Shown: piece after piece, positions 8,052-16,926 of the stretch
Position numbering within the stretch: position 1 is the stretch's first letter
Layout: each line of letters starts with the position of its first letter
Source of the DNA: Oscillospiraceae bacterium
Lineage (GTDB): Bacteria > Bacillota > Clostridia > Oscillospirales > Ruminococcaceae
DNA: 64,000 bases
Reading direction: 5' to 3'
NCBI GenBank assembly: GCA_017848115.1
Contig: JAGAKZ010000027.1
Coordinates: forward strand, 1 to 64,000
Position numbers and translations under genes: made by a program
The notes under the pieces: model-generated
Databases searched by the model: none
What the model was told of the DNA's origin: nothing
Seen by the model: only the letters and a program-made list of their open reading frames with translations

Positions 8052-8894
8052 GTGATTGTTGTAAAGACAATAAAAGAGGTAAGAGAAATCGTAAAGGGCT
8101 GGAGAAAAGAGGGTGCTACTATTGGATTTGTTCCGACTATGGGTTATCTTCATGAAGGGCACCAGAGTCTGATAAAGGCTGCCTGCGAAAATGATAAGGT
8201 AGTTGTAAGTATTTTTGTGAATCCTATGCAATTCGGACCTACAGAAGATCTTGCAACATATCCGAGAGATCTTGAACATGATAAGGAAAAGTGCAGTCAG
8301 GCAGGAGCGGATCTTATTTTTGCACCTGAACCGTCTGAAATGTATCATGATAACTTTCAGTCATATGTGGATATGAATCTTCTTACGCAGGAACTTTGCG
8401 GATTGTCCAGACCATGTCATTTCCGTGGTGTATGCACAGTAGTTGCAAAACTTTTCAATATTGTGATGCCTGATAAAGCTTATTTTGGTCAGAAAGATGC
8501 ACAGCAACTGGCTATTATAAAAAGAATGGTCGATGATCTCAATATGGATATTGAAATAGTCGGCTGTCCGATCATAAGAGAAGAAGACGGACTTGCCAAG
8601 AGTTCAAGAAACACATATCTTGATCCTCAGGAAAGAAAAGCCGCTCTTGTTCTCAGTAAAGCAGTAAAACTTGCCGAGAAGCTTATACTCGGTGGCGAGA
8701 AAAATTGTGAAACAATAGTTTCTGCTATGAAAGAACTTGTGAATTCAGAACCTCTTGCAAAGATCGACTATATAAAGATAGTTTCTCTTGATACAATACA
8801 ACAGATTCCGCAGATAACAGACAATTGTCTTGTTGCGTTGGCTGTTTATATTGGAAAAACAAGACTTATTGACAATTACTTTTATCAATCTTAA
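8052..8894 (+). CDS. panC: Pantothenate synthetase PanC
   Basis: Joins pantoate and beta-alanine using ATP (via pantoyl adenylate). Signatures of the cytidylyltransferase-like fold: PTMGYLHEGHQSL, VSIFVNPMQF, YFGQKDAQQL and the KSSRNTYL KMSKS-like loop. The start is GTG at 8052 after GAAAGAGG. 280 aa is normal. The C-terminal dimerisation region is complete (VALAVYIGKTRLIDN). Confidence 0.95.
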   Translation: MIVVKTIKEVREIVKGWRKEGATIGFVPTMGYLHEGHQSLIKAACENDKVVVSIFVNPMQFGPTEDLATYPRDLEHDKEKCSQAGADLIFAPEPSEMYHDNFQSYVDMNLLTQELCGLSRPCHFRGVCTVVAKLFNIVMPDKAYFGQKDAQQLAIIKRMVDDLNMDIEIVGCPIIREEDGLAKSSRNTYLDPQERKAALVLSKAVKLAEKLILGGEKNCETIVSAMKELVNSEPLAKIDYIKIVSLDTIQQIPQITDNCLVALAVYIGKTRLIDNYFYQS

Positions 8895-8918
8895 TAAACA
8901 AAGGGGAATATCTTTAAA

Positions 8919-9323
8919 ATGGAAATAACATTGCTGAAAAGCAAAATACATCGTGCGGTTGTTACACAGGCTGACCTGAATTATGTAGGAAGTATAACTA
9001 TAGATTCAGATCTTATGAAAGCAGCAGGAATATTTGAATATGAAAAAGTTCAGATTGTAGATGTAAATAACGGAAACAGAATCGAAACATACGTTATAGC
9101 CGGTGAGGCAGGAAGCGGTGTGATATGTCTTAACGGGGCGGCTGCCAGATGTGTTCAGACAGGTGATATTGTGATCATAATGTCTTACATGACAATGACT
9201 CCTCAGGAAGCAACTTGTCATAAACCGACAGTTGTGTTTGTTGATGATAAAAATAAAGTAAGCAAAATTTTTGAGTATGAAAAACATGGTCTGATAACAG
9301 AGGAAATGCTCAGAGAAGAATAA
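8919..9323 (+). CDS. panD: Aspartate 1-decarboxylase PanD
   Basis: A pyruvoyl enzyme making beta-alanine from aspartate for PanC. The proenzyme's self-cleavage site is visible as YVGSITID, with Gly-Ser the processing pair around residues 27-28; the Ser becomes the pyruvoyl group. The hallmark [17 protein letters not shown]-terminus and GAAAR motif ([12 protein letters not shown]) are intact. 134 aa is slightly longer than the usual 117-127. The ribosome-binding site is AGGGGAATAT. Lies directly before coaBC. Confidence 0.95.
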   Translation: MEITLLKSKIHRAVVTQADLNYVGSITIDSDLMKAAGIFEYEKVQIVDVNNGNRIETYVIAGEAGSGVICLNGAAARCVQTGDIVIIMSYMTMTPQEATCHKPTVVFVDDKNKVSKIFEYEKHGLITEEMLREE

Positions 9324-9337
9324 GGAGGAAAAATCAT

Positions 9338-10987
9338 ATGCTCAGCGGAAAGTGTGTAGTGCTTGGAGTTACAGGAAGTATAGCTGCATATAAGGCTGCA
9401 AATCTTGCAAGTATGTTAGTAAAGCTTAATTGTGATGTTCATGTTATAATGACACAAAATGCAGTGAATATAATAAATCCTATAACCTTTGAAACGATAA
9501 CCCGTAATAAATGTCTGATCGATACATTTGACAGAAATTTTCAGTTTAATGTAGCACATATTTCGCTCGCACAGAAAGCTGATGTATTTATGATAGCTCC
9601 TGCATCTGCAAATATCATTGGAAAAATAGCAGGCGGAATAGCTGATGATATGCTTTCTACAACAGTAATGGCGACTAAAGCTCCGTGTTTTATAGCTCCT
9701 GCTATGAATACTGCCATGTATGAAAATCCTATAGTGCAGGATAATCTGAAAAAGTTAAAAAAATTCGGTTATAACATAATAGAGCCGGACAGCGGTTTTC
9801 TTGCGTGTCGTGACAGCGGTAAGGGGAAACTCCCGAATGAGACAGTTCTTTTGTCTTACATTACAAAAGAAATAGCTTATCCTCATGATCTTAAAGGAAG
9901 AAAAATTTTGATAACAGCCGGCCCTACCCGTGAATCCATAGATCCGGTCAGATTTATCTCAAATCATTCTACAGGAAAAATGGGTTTTTCACTCGCAAGA
10001 CAGGCTATGCTCAGAGGCGCTGATGTTTTACTGGTAAAAGGACCGGTTTCAATAGAACCGCCTCCTTTTGTAAAGGTTATAGATGTAGTGACAGCTCAGG
10101 AAATGTTTGATGCTGTGACCGAAAATTTTAAAAACTATGATATAATTATAAAATCAGCGGCTGTAGCAGATTACCGGCCTTCAAAAGTAAGCGATCAGAA
10201 GATAAAGAAAAAGTCTGATGATATGAGTATCGAACTCGAAAGAACTCAGGACATACTCGGATATATCGGTGCGAACAGACGTGACGGACAGTTTATATGC
10301 GGTTTTTCGATGGAAACTGAAAACATGATCGAAAATTCCAGAGAAAAGTTGCTTAGAAAAAATATAGATATGATAGCGGCAAATAACCTTAAACAAAGCG
10401 GTGCAGGGTTTGCCGGAGATACAAATATAGTTACTATCATAACCCGTGATGCTCAGGAACAGTTGCCGTTGCTTTCAAAAGATGAAACAGCAGACAGAAT
10501 ATTGTCATCAATAATGGAGAGCTATAAAAAGTCGGGAGATCCCATGACTGTAACGTACAAGTTCAAGTATGTGGGAGTCGATGGATTTGTACCTTTGTTT
10601 TCGTTTGATGATCTTGTTTTGGCTACGGTTGATGACAGAGAAGAACTCATTGCTACAGATTTCTTTGATGATGAGCAGGAAGTTGACAGATTTATCGATG
10701 ATCCGTCTATATACATCTACAGAATAAAAGGTGAACTTGTTGCTGTTGGTACGCTTTTGCCGGCTTACTGGCGAGATGACCTTACAGATGACAGGATACG
10801 TGAAGTGGGTATGTATGTTTCTGAAAAATATCGTGGCAAACACTTAGGCAGAAGCATGGTTCATATAATGACCCAGCTGTGTCTTGAGAAAAAACTTATA
10901 CCTATAGCAGAGTGTCTGATCTCAAACAGAGCATCAAAGGCAACTCTTGAAAGTGTAGGATACGTTCTTGATCCGCAGTATCTTTAA
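9338..10987 (+). CDS. coaBC: Bifunctional phosphopantothenoylcysteine decarboxylase/synthetase CoaBC with C-terminal GNAT-like domain
   Basis: Residues 1-185 are the flavoprotein CoaC (SIAAYKAANLAS; APAMNTAMYENP; SGFLACRDSGKG with the active Cys). Residues 186-395 are CoaB (LITAGPTRESIDPVRFISNH; KKKSDDMSIELERTQDILG). Together they make 4'-phosphopantetheine for CoA. The protein should end near residue 400 but runs on to 549. The extra 145 aa resemble a GNAT acetyltransferase: YVSEKYRGKHLGRSMVHI as acetyl-CoA motif A, then AECLISNRASKATLESVGYV. An internal ATG (10544, residue 403) is preceded by GGGAG, so the GNAT part might also be made separately. Known CoaBC proteins lack this domain. Confidence 0.88.
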   Translation: MLSGKCVVLGVTGSIAAYKAANLASMLVKLNCDVHVIMTQNAVNIINPITFETITRNKCLIDTFDRNFQFNVAHISLAQKADVFMIAPASANIIGKIAGGIADDMLSTTVMATKAPCFIAPAMNTAMYENPIVQDNLKKLKKFGYNIIEPDSGFLACRDSGKGKLPNETVLLSYITKEIAYPHDLKGRKILITAGPTRESIDPVRFISNHSTGKMGFSLARQAMLRGADVLLVKGPVSIEPPPFVKVIDVVTAQEMFDAVTENFKNYDIIIKSAAVADYRPSKVSDQKIKKKSDDMSIELERTQDILGYIGANRRDGQFICGFSMETENMIENSREKLLRKNIDMIAANNLKQSGAGFAGDTNIVTIITRDAQEQLPLLSKDETADRILSSIMESYKKSGDPMTVTYKFKYVGVDGFVPLFSFDDLVLATVDDREELIATDFFDDEQEVDRFIDDPSIYIYRIKGELVAVGTLLPAYWRDDLTDDRIREVGMYVSEKYRGKHLGRSMVHIMTQLCLEKKLIPIAECLISNRASKATLESVGYVLDPQYL

Positions 10988-11031
10988 GATTACTATTTTT
11001 AATTAAATAATAAATTAACAGGGGAGTGTTT

Positions 11032-11727
11032 ATGAGAAAAACAAATATTTTCGCATTTTTGCTTGGTTTATCTATGATTCCGGTATTGAATACCGACAAG
11101 GTTTTTGCCCAGACGGTAAAAGGAGATATTGATTCAGACGGTAAGTTTACTGCAACTGATATTGTTCTTATGAAAAAATATATATTCGGAATAGAAAAAT
11201 TAACCGAAGAACAATTGAAAGCCGCAGATTTTAATGGTAGTGGCAGTGTGAATATTTTTGATCTTTCACTTATAAAAGAAGAATTTATGGATCCAAAACC
11301 GGTATATCAGTATCCGCTGGCTGCCGCTAAGCTTAATGAAGTAGGCTGGGATCTTAAAGCGGCATTTAATGCATCTGCGTCTATCCCATATTACGGTCAT
11401 ACAGCAGATATGCCACAAGATGACAAGACAACAATGGAATGGTATGCAGAATATGGATTCGTAAATGGCAAAGGAAATTGTTATGTTATGGCTGCTATGT
11501 TCTGCGAGATGGCAAAAACACTTGGATATGATGCGCATCTTATTTCGGGAAAAGTTCCGTTATGGAATGGTGGTTGGGGGCCACATTCATGGGTAGAAGT
11601 TATCATAGACGGAGTTGTTTATGTCTGTGATCCTGATTTTACGAATGAAACAGGTAGTAATGGATATCTGATACAGTACGGTCAATCCGGTACATGGAGA
11701 TATTCTAAAGAAAGTACAATGAGCTAG
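11032..11727 (+). CDS. Secreted dockerin protein with transglutaminase-like domain
   Basis: A 231-aa exported protein: signal peptide (about residues 1-25), then a type I dockerin at about 28-85. The dockerin has two calcium-loop repeats (GDIDSDGKFTATDIVLMKKY and AADFNGSGSVNIFDLSLI). A transglutaminase-like fold follows (about 110-225), with likely catalytic triad Cys in GKGNCYVMAAMF, His in GPHSWVEV and Asp in YVCDPDF. Dockerins attach enzymes to cohesins of cellulosomes or the cell surface, so this is a candidate protease/peptidase or cross-linking component. The start at ATG 11032 is 6 bp from GGGGAG; a GTG at 11026 is too close. Confidence 0.82.
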   Translation: MRKTNIFAFLLGLSMIPVLNTDKVFAQTVKGDIDSDGKFTATDIVLMKKYIFGIEKLTEEQLKAADFNGSGSVNIFDLSLIKEEFMDPKPVYQYPLAAAKLNEVGWDLKAAFNASASIPYYGHTADMPQDDKTTMEWYAEYGFVNGKGNCYVMAAMFCEMAKTLGYDAHLISGKVPLWNGGWGPHSWVEVIIDGVVYVCDPDFTNETGSNGYLIQYGQSGTWRYSKESTMS

Positions 11728-11736
11728 AGGTGTAAC

Positions 11737-12231
11737 ATGAAAAAATATATTTTGGCGCTTATTTTCGGTATGGTTTTATTTACAGGTTGCGGTGACGAAA
11801 ATACAGAACCGCAGAAAAACGATAATTCTGTAAAAGAAACAACAGCTGTTACAACTACAAGTGTTACTACAGAACAGACCAAAGAAACTACTGCTGTAAC
11901 AACAGCTGTTACAACTACAGTTTCGTCTGAAACTACATCAGAAACAACAACAGTTTCAACTCAGGAAACTACACAGGAAGAAACTACAGAAACTACTACA
12001 GAAGCTACTGCAACAGAACCACCGGCTACTGAAGCATCAGCAGATAATGTAACAGAAGAAGTTACCGAAGAAACTACATTGCCTGAAACTACAGAAGTTA
12101 CAACTGAGGCTACAGAGGCCCAGACAACAACTGTTACAGAGGAAGTAACTACAGTATCTGAAACAACGACAGAAGCTCAGACAGTTGATCCAAATGCAGG
12201 TTGCATAGGTAGCGGAGGGCTGTTTTATTGA
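11737..12231 (+). CDS. Thr-rich lipoprotein
   Basis: A 164-aa protein with a lipoprotein signal (lipobox LFTGC, Cys18) followed almost wholly by a low-complexity Thr/Glu/Val/Ala segment (ETTAVTT-type repeats) to residue 150 and a short CIGSGGLFY tail. It looks like a surface-anchored linker or stalk without a folded domain; such Thr-rich linkers are common in ruminococcal surface proteins. The stop overlaps the next gene's start, so it is translationally coupled to the acyltransferase. Confidence 0.7.
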   Translation: MKKYILALIFGMVLFTGCGDENTEPQKNDNSVKETTAVTTTSVTTEQTKETTAVTTAVTTTVSSETTSETTTVSTQETTQEETTETTTEATATEPPATEASADNVTEEVTEETTLPETTEVTTEATEAQTTTVTEEVTTVSETTTEAQTVDPNAGCIGSGGLFY

Positions 12232-13256
12232 AAGATCAGATAAAATATATAAGTGTTATCAGAGTAATTGCCTGTATATCAGTAGTAGTTTTGCATACGT
12301 TTTATGCATCTGCAAGTTATGCAGTCAATGAGATACACAACATCATTTGTCTTTCGGTAAGAAATCTGATGATGTGGGCAGTTCCGGGATTTGTGATGGT
12401 ATCTGGTGTTTTGTTGCTTGATGGCAAACGTGAAGTTGGATTAAAGAAAATATTTTCAAAATATATCATGAAATTATTTTTGAGCCTTATTTGTTTCTCA
12501 CTGATTTTTGCACTCTTTGATATGGCATTTGTCAGTAAGGATATCAGTATTGACTTTATAAAAAACGGACTGACCAATGCTTTTAAAGGAACAGGCTGGA
12601 GTCATTTGTGGTATTTGTACATGATGATAGCGATATATCTGCTTTTGCCTGTATACAGAATTGTTTCACGAAACATTACATCAAAGGAACTGGATTATTT
12701 TTTAGTTGTTTTAGCTTTGTTTTTATCAGTCGTTCCTGTAGTAAACAAAGTAATAAATATGGATATACCGTTTTACATATGTATCTATACAATATATCCG
12801 TTTTATCTTTTCCTTGGATACCGTATAAGTCAGGTAAAAGTTCCTGTTATACTTTCGGCAGGCTTACTGATTGCAGGTGTGATTGCTGTCTGCGTAATAA
12901 CGGCGCTTAACTTTAAAAACAGAAATGATCTGTTATCACTTCTGTTAGAAAATTATTCTTCGCCACTTATAGTTGTTATTTCTTTTTCGGCTTTTTCTTT
13001 GCTGAAAAATATTTCTTCCATAAAGAACAATATCTTAAATAAATCGATAATGCTTATAGATAAATGTTCTTTGGGAATATATCTTATTCATATGGCTGTA
13101 CTTAAATATATTGCTGTATCGTTAAAAATTGATCCTTTCAAATACGGCGGAACAGCGTTTATATGTCTAGAAGCACTGGCAGTATTTTTAGTTTCACTGC
13201 TTTTGACATATATATGGATATGGTGTACAGGTAAAATCATTAAAAAACAAAAATAG
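12228..13256 (+). CDS. Membrane acyltransferase, acyltransferase 3 family
   Basis: A 342-aa polytopic membrane protein (about ten hydrophobic helices) of the acyltransferase_3/WecH-OafA type, which O-acetylates or succinylates surface glycans. The N-terminal RVIACISVVVLHTFY carries the family's Arg and His. The GWSHLWYLYMMIAIYLLLPV segment is the second signature, and IDKCSLGIYLIHMAVL the third. Start is TTG at 12228, 8 bp after GGAGGG, overlapping the lipoprotein stop by 4 bp. Substrate unknown. Confidence 0.85.
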   Translation: MKDQIKYISVIRVIACISVVVLHTFYASASYAVNEIHNIICLSVRNLMMWAVPGFVMVSGVLLLDGKREVGLKKIFSKYIMKLFLSLICFSLIFALFDMAFVSKDISIDFIKNGLTNAFKGTGWSHLWYLYMMIAIYLLLPVYRIVSRNITSKELDYFLVVLALFLSVVPVVNKVINMDIPFYICIYTIYPFYLFLGYRISQVKVPVILSAGLLIAGVIAVCVITALNFKNRNDLLSLLLENYSSPLIVVISFSAFSLLKNISSIKNNILNKSIMLIDKCSLGIYLIHMAVLKYIAVSLKIDPFKYGGTAFICLEALAVFLVSLLLTYIWIWCTGKIIKKQK

Positions 13257-13266
13257 ATATTAAAAA

Positions 13267-13296
13267 AACAGATTCGCAACGGATCTGTTTTTTTTG
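13267..13296 (+). terminator. Intrinsic terminator after the acyltransferase
   Basis: Ten-bp stem AACAGATTCG/CGGATCTGTT with loop CAA followed by eight T. Confidence 0.9.
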
Positions 13297-13337
13297 TTCA
13301 TATCTGTAAACTCAGATGCTATTATATTAGAAAAAAC

Positions 13338-13366
13338 TTGATTTGATACATTTTTTATGTTATAAT
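13338..13366 (+). promoter_or_regulatory. Promoter of the GGDEF-EAL gene
   Basis: TTGATT (13338-13343), 17 bp, TATAAT (13361-13366). Confidence 0.6.
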
Positions 13367-13407
13367 AAATTTAGGTTAGTTATTTTGTTGGAAAAGGGTG
13401 ATTGCGT

Positions 13408-15144
13408 ATGTTGACTGAAAAGTTAGCAAAGAAAACGGACACCGAAAAAGATGTAACTTATACCAATCGCATCGGAAACAAGACAGTTATTGTATGTATG
13501 TTGCTGTTTGCACTCATTTTTATTATTACTATTTTTACAACAAAAAGATCTTATATTGATATGGGAAATGTAAAAATACCAACGCAGTCTATAAATGGTG
13601 TTTTATCAGTTTTCCAGGTTGCTATAATGGTGTATATAACCAGTGTGGAAAAGAAAAATGGATTTATGATTTCGCTTTCCGTACTTGTTGCATATATAGT
13701 TTATCTTATGGCTAAGATGATACGAACACAGTCTATAGATATCCTTCCGGGAATGGCGACGTTAATTTTTGGCGTTTTTATGGTGTATGTAGTTTATAAA
13801 AATATGAGTCAGATCGCCAGTAGTGAAGAAGCACTTTACAAACTTGCATATAATGATTCCTTGACAGGTTTGCCAAATCGACGTGCGTTCGATGACTGTA
13901 TTACAGATCTTGTAAACTCTCCCAGAACCAAAAAGTTTGCATTGGCTGTAATAGATCTCGATAACTTTAAGGGAATCAACGACTCTATCGGTCATGAATG
14001 TGGTGATGGGGTGTTATGCGAAGTAGCAAAAAGATGGAAAGGGATTCTTAAAGAAGATGAGTTTATTGCCAGACAAGGCGGCGATGAATTTATAATAATA
14101 CTGGTAAACTGTGATGACGAAGAATACATAAAAAATAGAATGGCAGAATTTCTTGATGTCCTTTCTACGGAAATGGTTATAATGAATAACTGTTTTTTTG
14201 CTTCGGCGAGTTTTGGTATAGCTTGTTATCCGTTTCATGCATCTGATACGGAAAATTTATTCAGATATGCTGATATGGCTATGTATCAGGCGAAGATATC
14301 AAAGACGGACAAAATCAGATTGTTCGATATTTCAATGGTTGCACCTGTAGAAAATGAATATATGTATGACAGATTGATAAGAAGCAGTCTGCAGAATGAT
14401 TCATTTGAAGTAATGTTCCAACCGCAGTTCAAAGCATCTACACACGAATTAAGAGGCTTTGAGGCTTTACTGAGGATGAAGGATGATTATGGAAGGTATG
14501 TCAGTGCTGACAAGTTCATACCTTATGCAGAAAAAAGTAAGTTGATTTTTGATATTGATCGTTGGGTACTTAACAATGCAATGAAACTTATGAAACAGTA
14601 TTATTTTCTGTTTAATGCAGAGTTTACATTGTCAATTAATATTTCAGCATTGCACTTGCAAAACGAGAGTCTTTTTGAGGATATTGCGCATGCTTTAAAA
14701 ACGCACAATTTTCCTTCGAAAAATCTTGAAATTGAAATCACAGAAACATCACTTGTATCGTCAGTTGCAAATGCAACGATGTTGCTTAATAAAATAAAGA
14801 AACTTGGTATTAAAGTTGCTCTTGACGATTTTGGAACAGGATATGCATCTCTTAGTAATCTTTCTGATTTACCTATAGATTTACTGAAGATCGATAAGGT
14901 ATTCATGGATAAGATGCTTATGGATGCTAAAAACAAAAACTTTGTTTCAGCTATTATTTCAATGGGACATATTTTTAACTTTGAAGTAATTGCAGAGGGC
15001 GTTGAATACGAAATACAGCTCGATGTTCTCAAGAATCTGGGTTGTGATTACATACAGGGATTTTTATGGGGCAGACCACTTCCGGTGGATGTTGTTGATA
15101 AGTTTTTAAGGGAGCTTTATAAAGAAAGAGAAATAGCTTTGTAA
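13408..15144 (+). CDS. Membrane-bound GGDEF-EAL cyclic-di-GMP enzyme
   Basis: A 578-aa protein with four hydrophobic segments (about residues 25-45, 65-80, 85-105, 115-132), a GGDEF domain (140-310) and an EAL domain (320-570). The GGDEF motif is intact at about 224-228 (QGGDEFIIIL); no RxxD inhibitory site is seen just before it. The EAL motif (GFEALLR, about 352) and the downstream ligands (SINIS, EITETS, DDFGTGY, LKIDK, AEGVE) are all present. Both cyclase and phosphodiesterase activity are therefore possible. No periplasmic sensor domain is large enough to name. ATG 13408 follows AAAGGG; an upstream in-frame TTG is not preferred. Monocistronic. Confidence 0.92.
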   Translation: MLTEKLAKKTDTEKDVTYTNRIGNKTVIVCMLLFALIFIITIFTTKRSYIDMGNVKIPTQSINGVLSVFQVAIMVYITSVEKKNGFMISLSVLVAYIVYLMAKMIRTQSIDILPGMATLIFGVFMVYVVYKNMSQIASSEEALYKLAYNDSLTGLPNRRAFDDCITDLVNSPRTKKFALAVIDLDNFKGINDSIGHECGDGVLCEVAKRWKGILKEDEFIARQGGDEFIIILVNCDDEEYIKNRMAEFLDVLSTEMVIMNNCFFASASFGIACYPFHASDTENLFRYADMAMYQAKISKTDKIRLFDISMVAPVENEYMYDRLIRSSLQNDSFEVMFQPQFKASTHELRGFEALLRMKDDYGRYVSADKFIPYAEKSKLIFDIDRWVLNNAMKLMKQYYFLFNAEFTLSINISALHLQNESLFEDIAHALKTHNFPSKNLEIEITETSLVSSVANATMLLNKIKKLGIKVALDDFGTGYASLSNLSDLPIDLLKIDKVFMDKMLMDAKNKNFVSAIISMGHIFNFEVIAEGVEYEIQLDVLKNLGCDYIQGFLWGRPLPVDVVDKFLRELYKEREIAL

Positions 15145-15176
15145 TTTCTGAATTGATTTTTGGATAATCAGATAAA

Positions 15177-15216
15177 AATTATCACTAGAGCCTGTTCTTT
15201 AGTGATAATTTTTTCT
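15177..15216 (+). terminator. Intrinsic terminator after the GGDEF-EAL gene
   Basis: Stem AATTATCACTA/TAGTGATAATT (15177-15187 with 15200-15210) followed by TTTTTTC. Confidence 0.9.
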
Positions 15217-15233
15217 TTTTAGCCAAAAAACTC

Positions 15234-15262
15234 TTGCTTACAGATTTGAAATATGATATAAT
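15234..15262 (+). promoter_or_regulatory. Promoter upstream of the FAD oxidoreductase
   Basis: TTGCTT (15234-15239), 17 bp, TATAAT (15257-15262). It probably also drives the following Ter-like module, since no terminator separates them. Confidence 0.55.
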
Positions 15263-15304
15263 TATATAATTAAATGATAGTTAAAAATGTATTCGGAGTT
15301 AGTT

Positions 15305-16900
15305 ATGGCATTAATAATTACTGATATAAAATCTGATATATCTGAAACCACAGATCAGATTTTGAAAAAAGCTTTAAAGAAAGTTTCATTGTCAGAGCGG
15401 GATATATCAAAAGCAGAAATATATAAAACTTCACTTGATGCAAGGAAAAGAAATGATATACATTTTGTGCATTCTGTTTATCTAGATCTGCATGACAGTA
15501 AGGCTGAAAAAAATATTTGTCAGAAAAATTCGTTTTGTCAGTATATTGAGAATGAATTTCAGGAGCCTTTGATATCGACAGATGATTATAAAGGGCGTGT
15601 TGGTATTGTAGGGTTCGGACCTGCAGGTTTGTTTTGTGCTTTGATGCTGTCAAGATACGGATACAAACCGATCGTTTTTGAAAGAGGTGGTTCTGTTGAT
15701 GAAAGAACCAAGTCAGTAAGTGATTTCTGGAGCGGAGGCCCTCTTAATATTAATTCAAATGTTCAGTTTGGCGAAGGTGGTGCCGGAACTTTTTCGGACG
15801 GAAAATTGACTACACGAATAAAGGATCCTTTTTGCCGGTATGTGCTAAAAACTTTTGTGGAGTTCGGAGCACCCGAAGAGATCCTTACCAAAGCCAAACC
15901 GCATATTGGTACGGACAATCTTCGTTTTGTCATAAAAAATATGAGAAATCATATAATTGAAAACGGAGGAGAAATATATTTCAATACCACCGTAACTGAT
16001 TTTTCGACAATTGACGGAAAAGTAAAAACAATACATGCATCACAGGGGAGTTTTGATGTTTCAGCGGTAGTTTTTGCGGTAGGAAACTCTGCAAGAGATA
16101 CTTTTGAGATGCTTTATCAGAAACAGCTGATGATGGTGCCTAAGCCTTTTTCAGTCGGGGTTCGTATAGAACATCTTCAGGAAGATGTAAACGAAAGCCT
16201 GTATGGGAAGTATAAAGACAGTCCTTATCTTCCTGCAGGAGAATATCAGCTTTCACATCGTCGCAGGGACGGAAGGTGTGTTTATACTTTCTGTATGTGT
16301 CCGGGTGGAACTGTTGTTCCGTCATCGAGTGAAGAAAATACAGTGGTTACTAACGGCATGAGTGAATTTGCCCGTGACGGTAAAAATGCTAATTCGGCAA
16401 TGGTAGTATCTGTTTCTGAAAAAGATTTTGGAAACTCTGTACTTGACGGAATGAATTTTGCGAGAGCAATTGAAAAGAAAGCTTTTGAACTTACAGGAAG
16501 AGATTACAGTGCTCCGGCATCTACGGTGAGAGGATTTCTCACAGGAAAACCGGATCTGAAAACCAATATATCTCCGACTTTTTCAAGGGGTCTTAAAGAA
16601 TGTGATTTTAATGAACTTTTTCCTGAAGAAATATGCGGTATGCTTAAAGCCGGATTTAATGATTTTTCAAGAAAAATGAAATGTTTTGGTGATGAAAATG
16701 CTGTTATGACAGCGCCTGAAACCAGAACATCATCTCCGATAAGGATAGTCAGAAATGATAATATGTCTTCTCCGACTATTCCGAATTTTTATCCGTGCGG
16801 AGAAGGGGCAGGATATGCAGGTGGTATAATGTCGGCAGCAGTTGACGGTATAAGAACTGCATATCAGATAATGAAAGAATATTCTCCGCAGACAAAATAA
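15305..16900 (+). CDS. FAD-dependent dehydrogenase (COG2509-type NAD(P)/FAD oxidoreductase)
   Basis: A 532-aa flavoprotein. An N-terminal about 90-aa cap (ITDIKSDISETTDQILKKAL) precedes a Rossmann FAD motif GIVGFGPAGLFCAL (103-110) and the acidic FERGG strand end. The family-typical GPLNINSNVQFGEGGAGTFSDGKL and C-terminal GEGAGYAGGIMSAAVDG are present. The exact electron donor and acceptor of this family are not established. The start at ATG 15305 follows CGGAG; ATG 15287 has no ribosome-binding site. It lies 26 bp before the C-C lyase gene and may be co-transcribed with that module. Confidence 0.85.
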   Translation: MALIITDIKSDISETTDQILKKALKKVSLSERDISKAEIYKTSLDARKRNDIHFVHSVYLDLHDSKAEKNICQKNSFCQYIENEFQEPLISTDDYKGRVGIVGFGPAGLFCALMLSRYGYKPIVFERGGSVDERTKSVSDFWSGGPLNINSNVQFGEGGAGTFSDGKLTTRIKDPFCRYVLKTFVEFGAPEEILTKAKPHIGTDNLRFVIKNMRNHIIENGGEIYFNTTVTDFSTIDGKVKTIHASQGSFDVSAVVFAVGNSARDTFEMLYQKQLMMVPKPFSVGVRIEHLQEDVNESLYGKYKDSPYLPAGEYQLSHRRRDGRCVYTFCMCPGGTVVPSSSEENTVVTNGMSEFARDGKNANSAMVVSVSEKDFGNSVLDGMNFARAIEKKAFELTGRDYSAPASTVRGFLTGKPDLKTNISPTFSRGLKECDFNELFPEEICGMLKAGFNDFSRKMKCFGDENAVMTAPETRTSSPIRIVRNDNMSSPTIPNFYPCGEGAGYAGGIMSAAVDGIRTAYQIMKEYSPQTK

Positions 16901-16926
16901 TATGACTATAGAAGGATGTAGAACTA

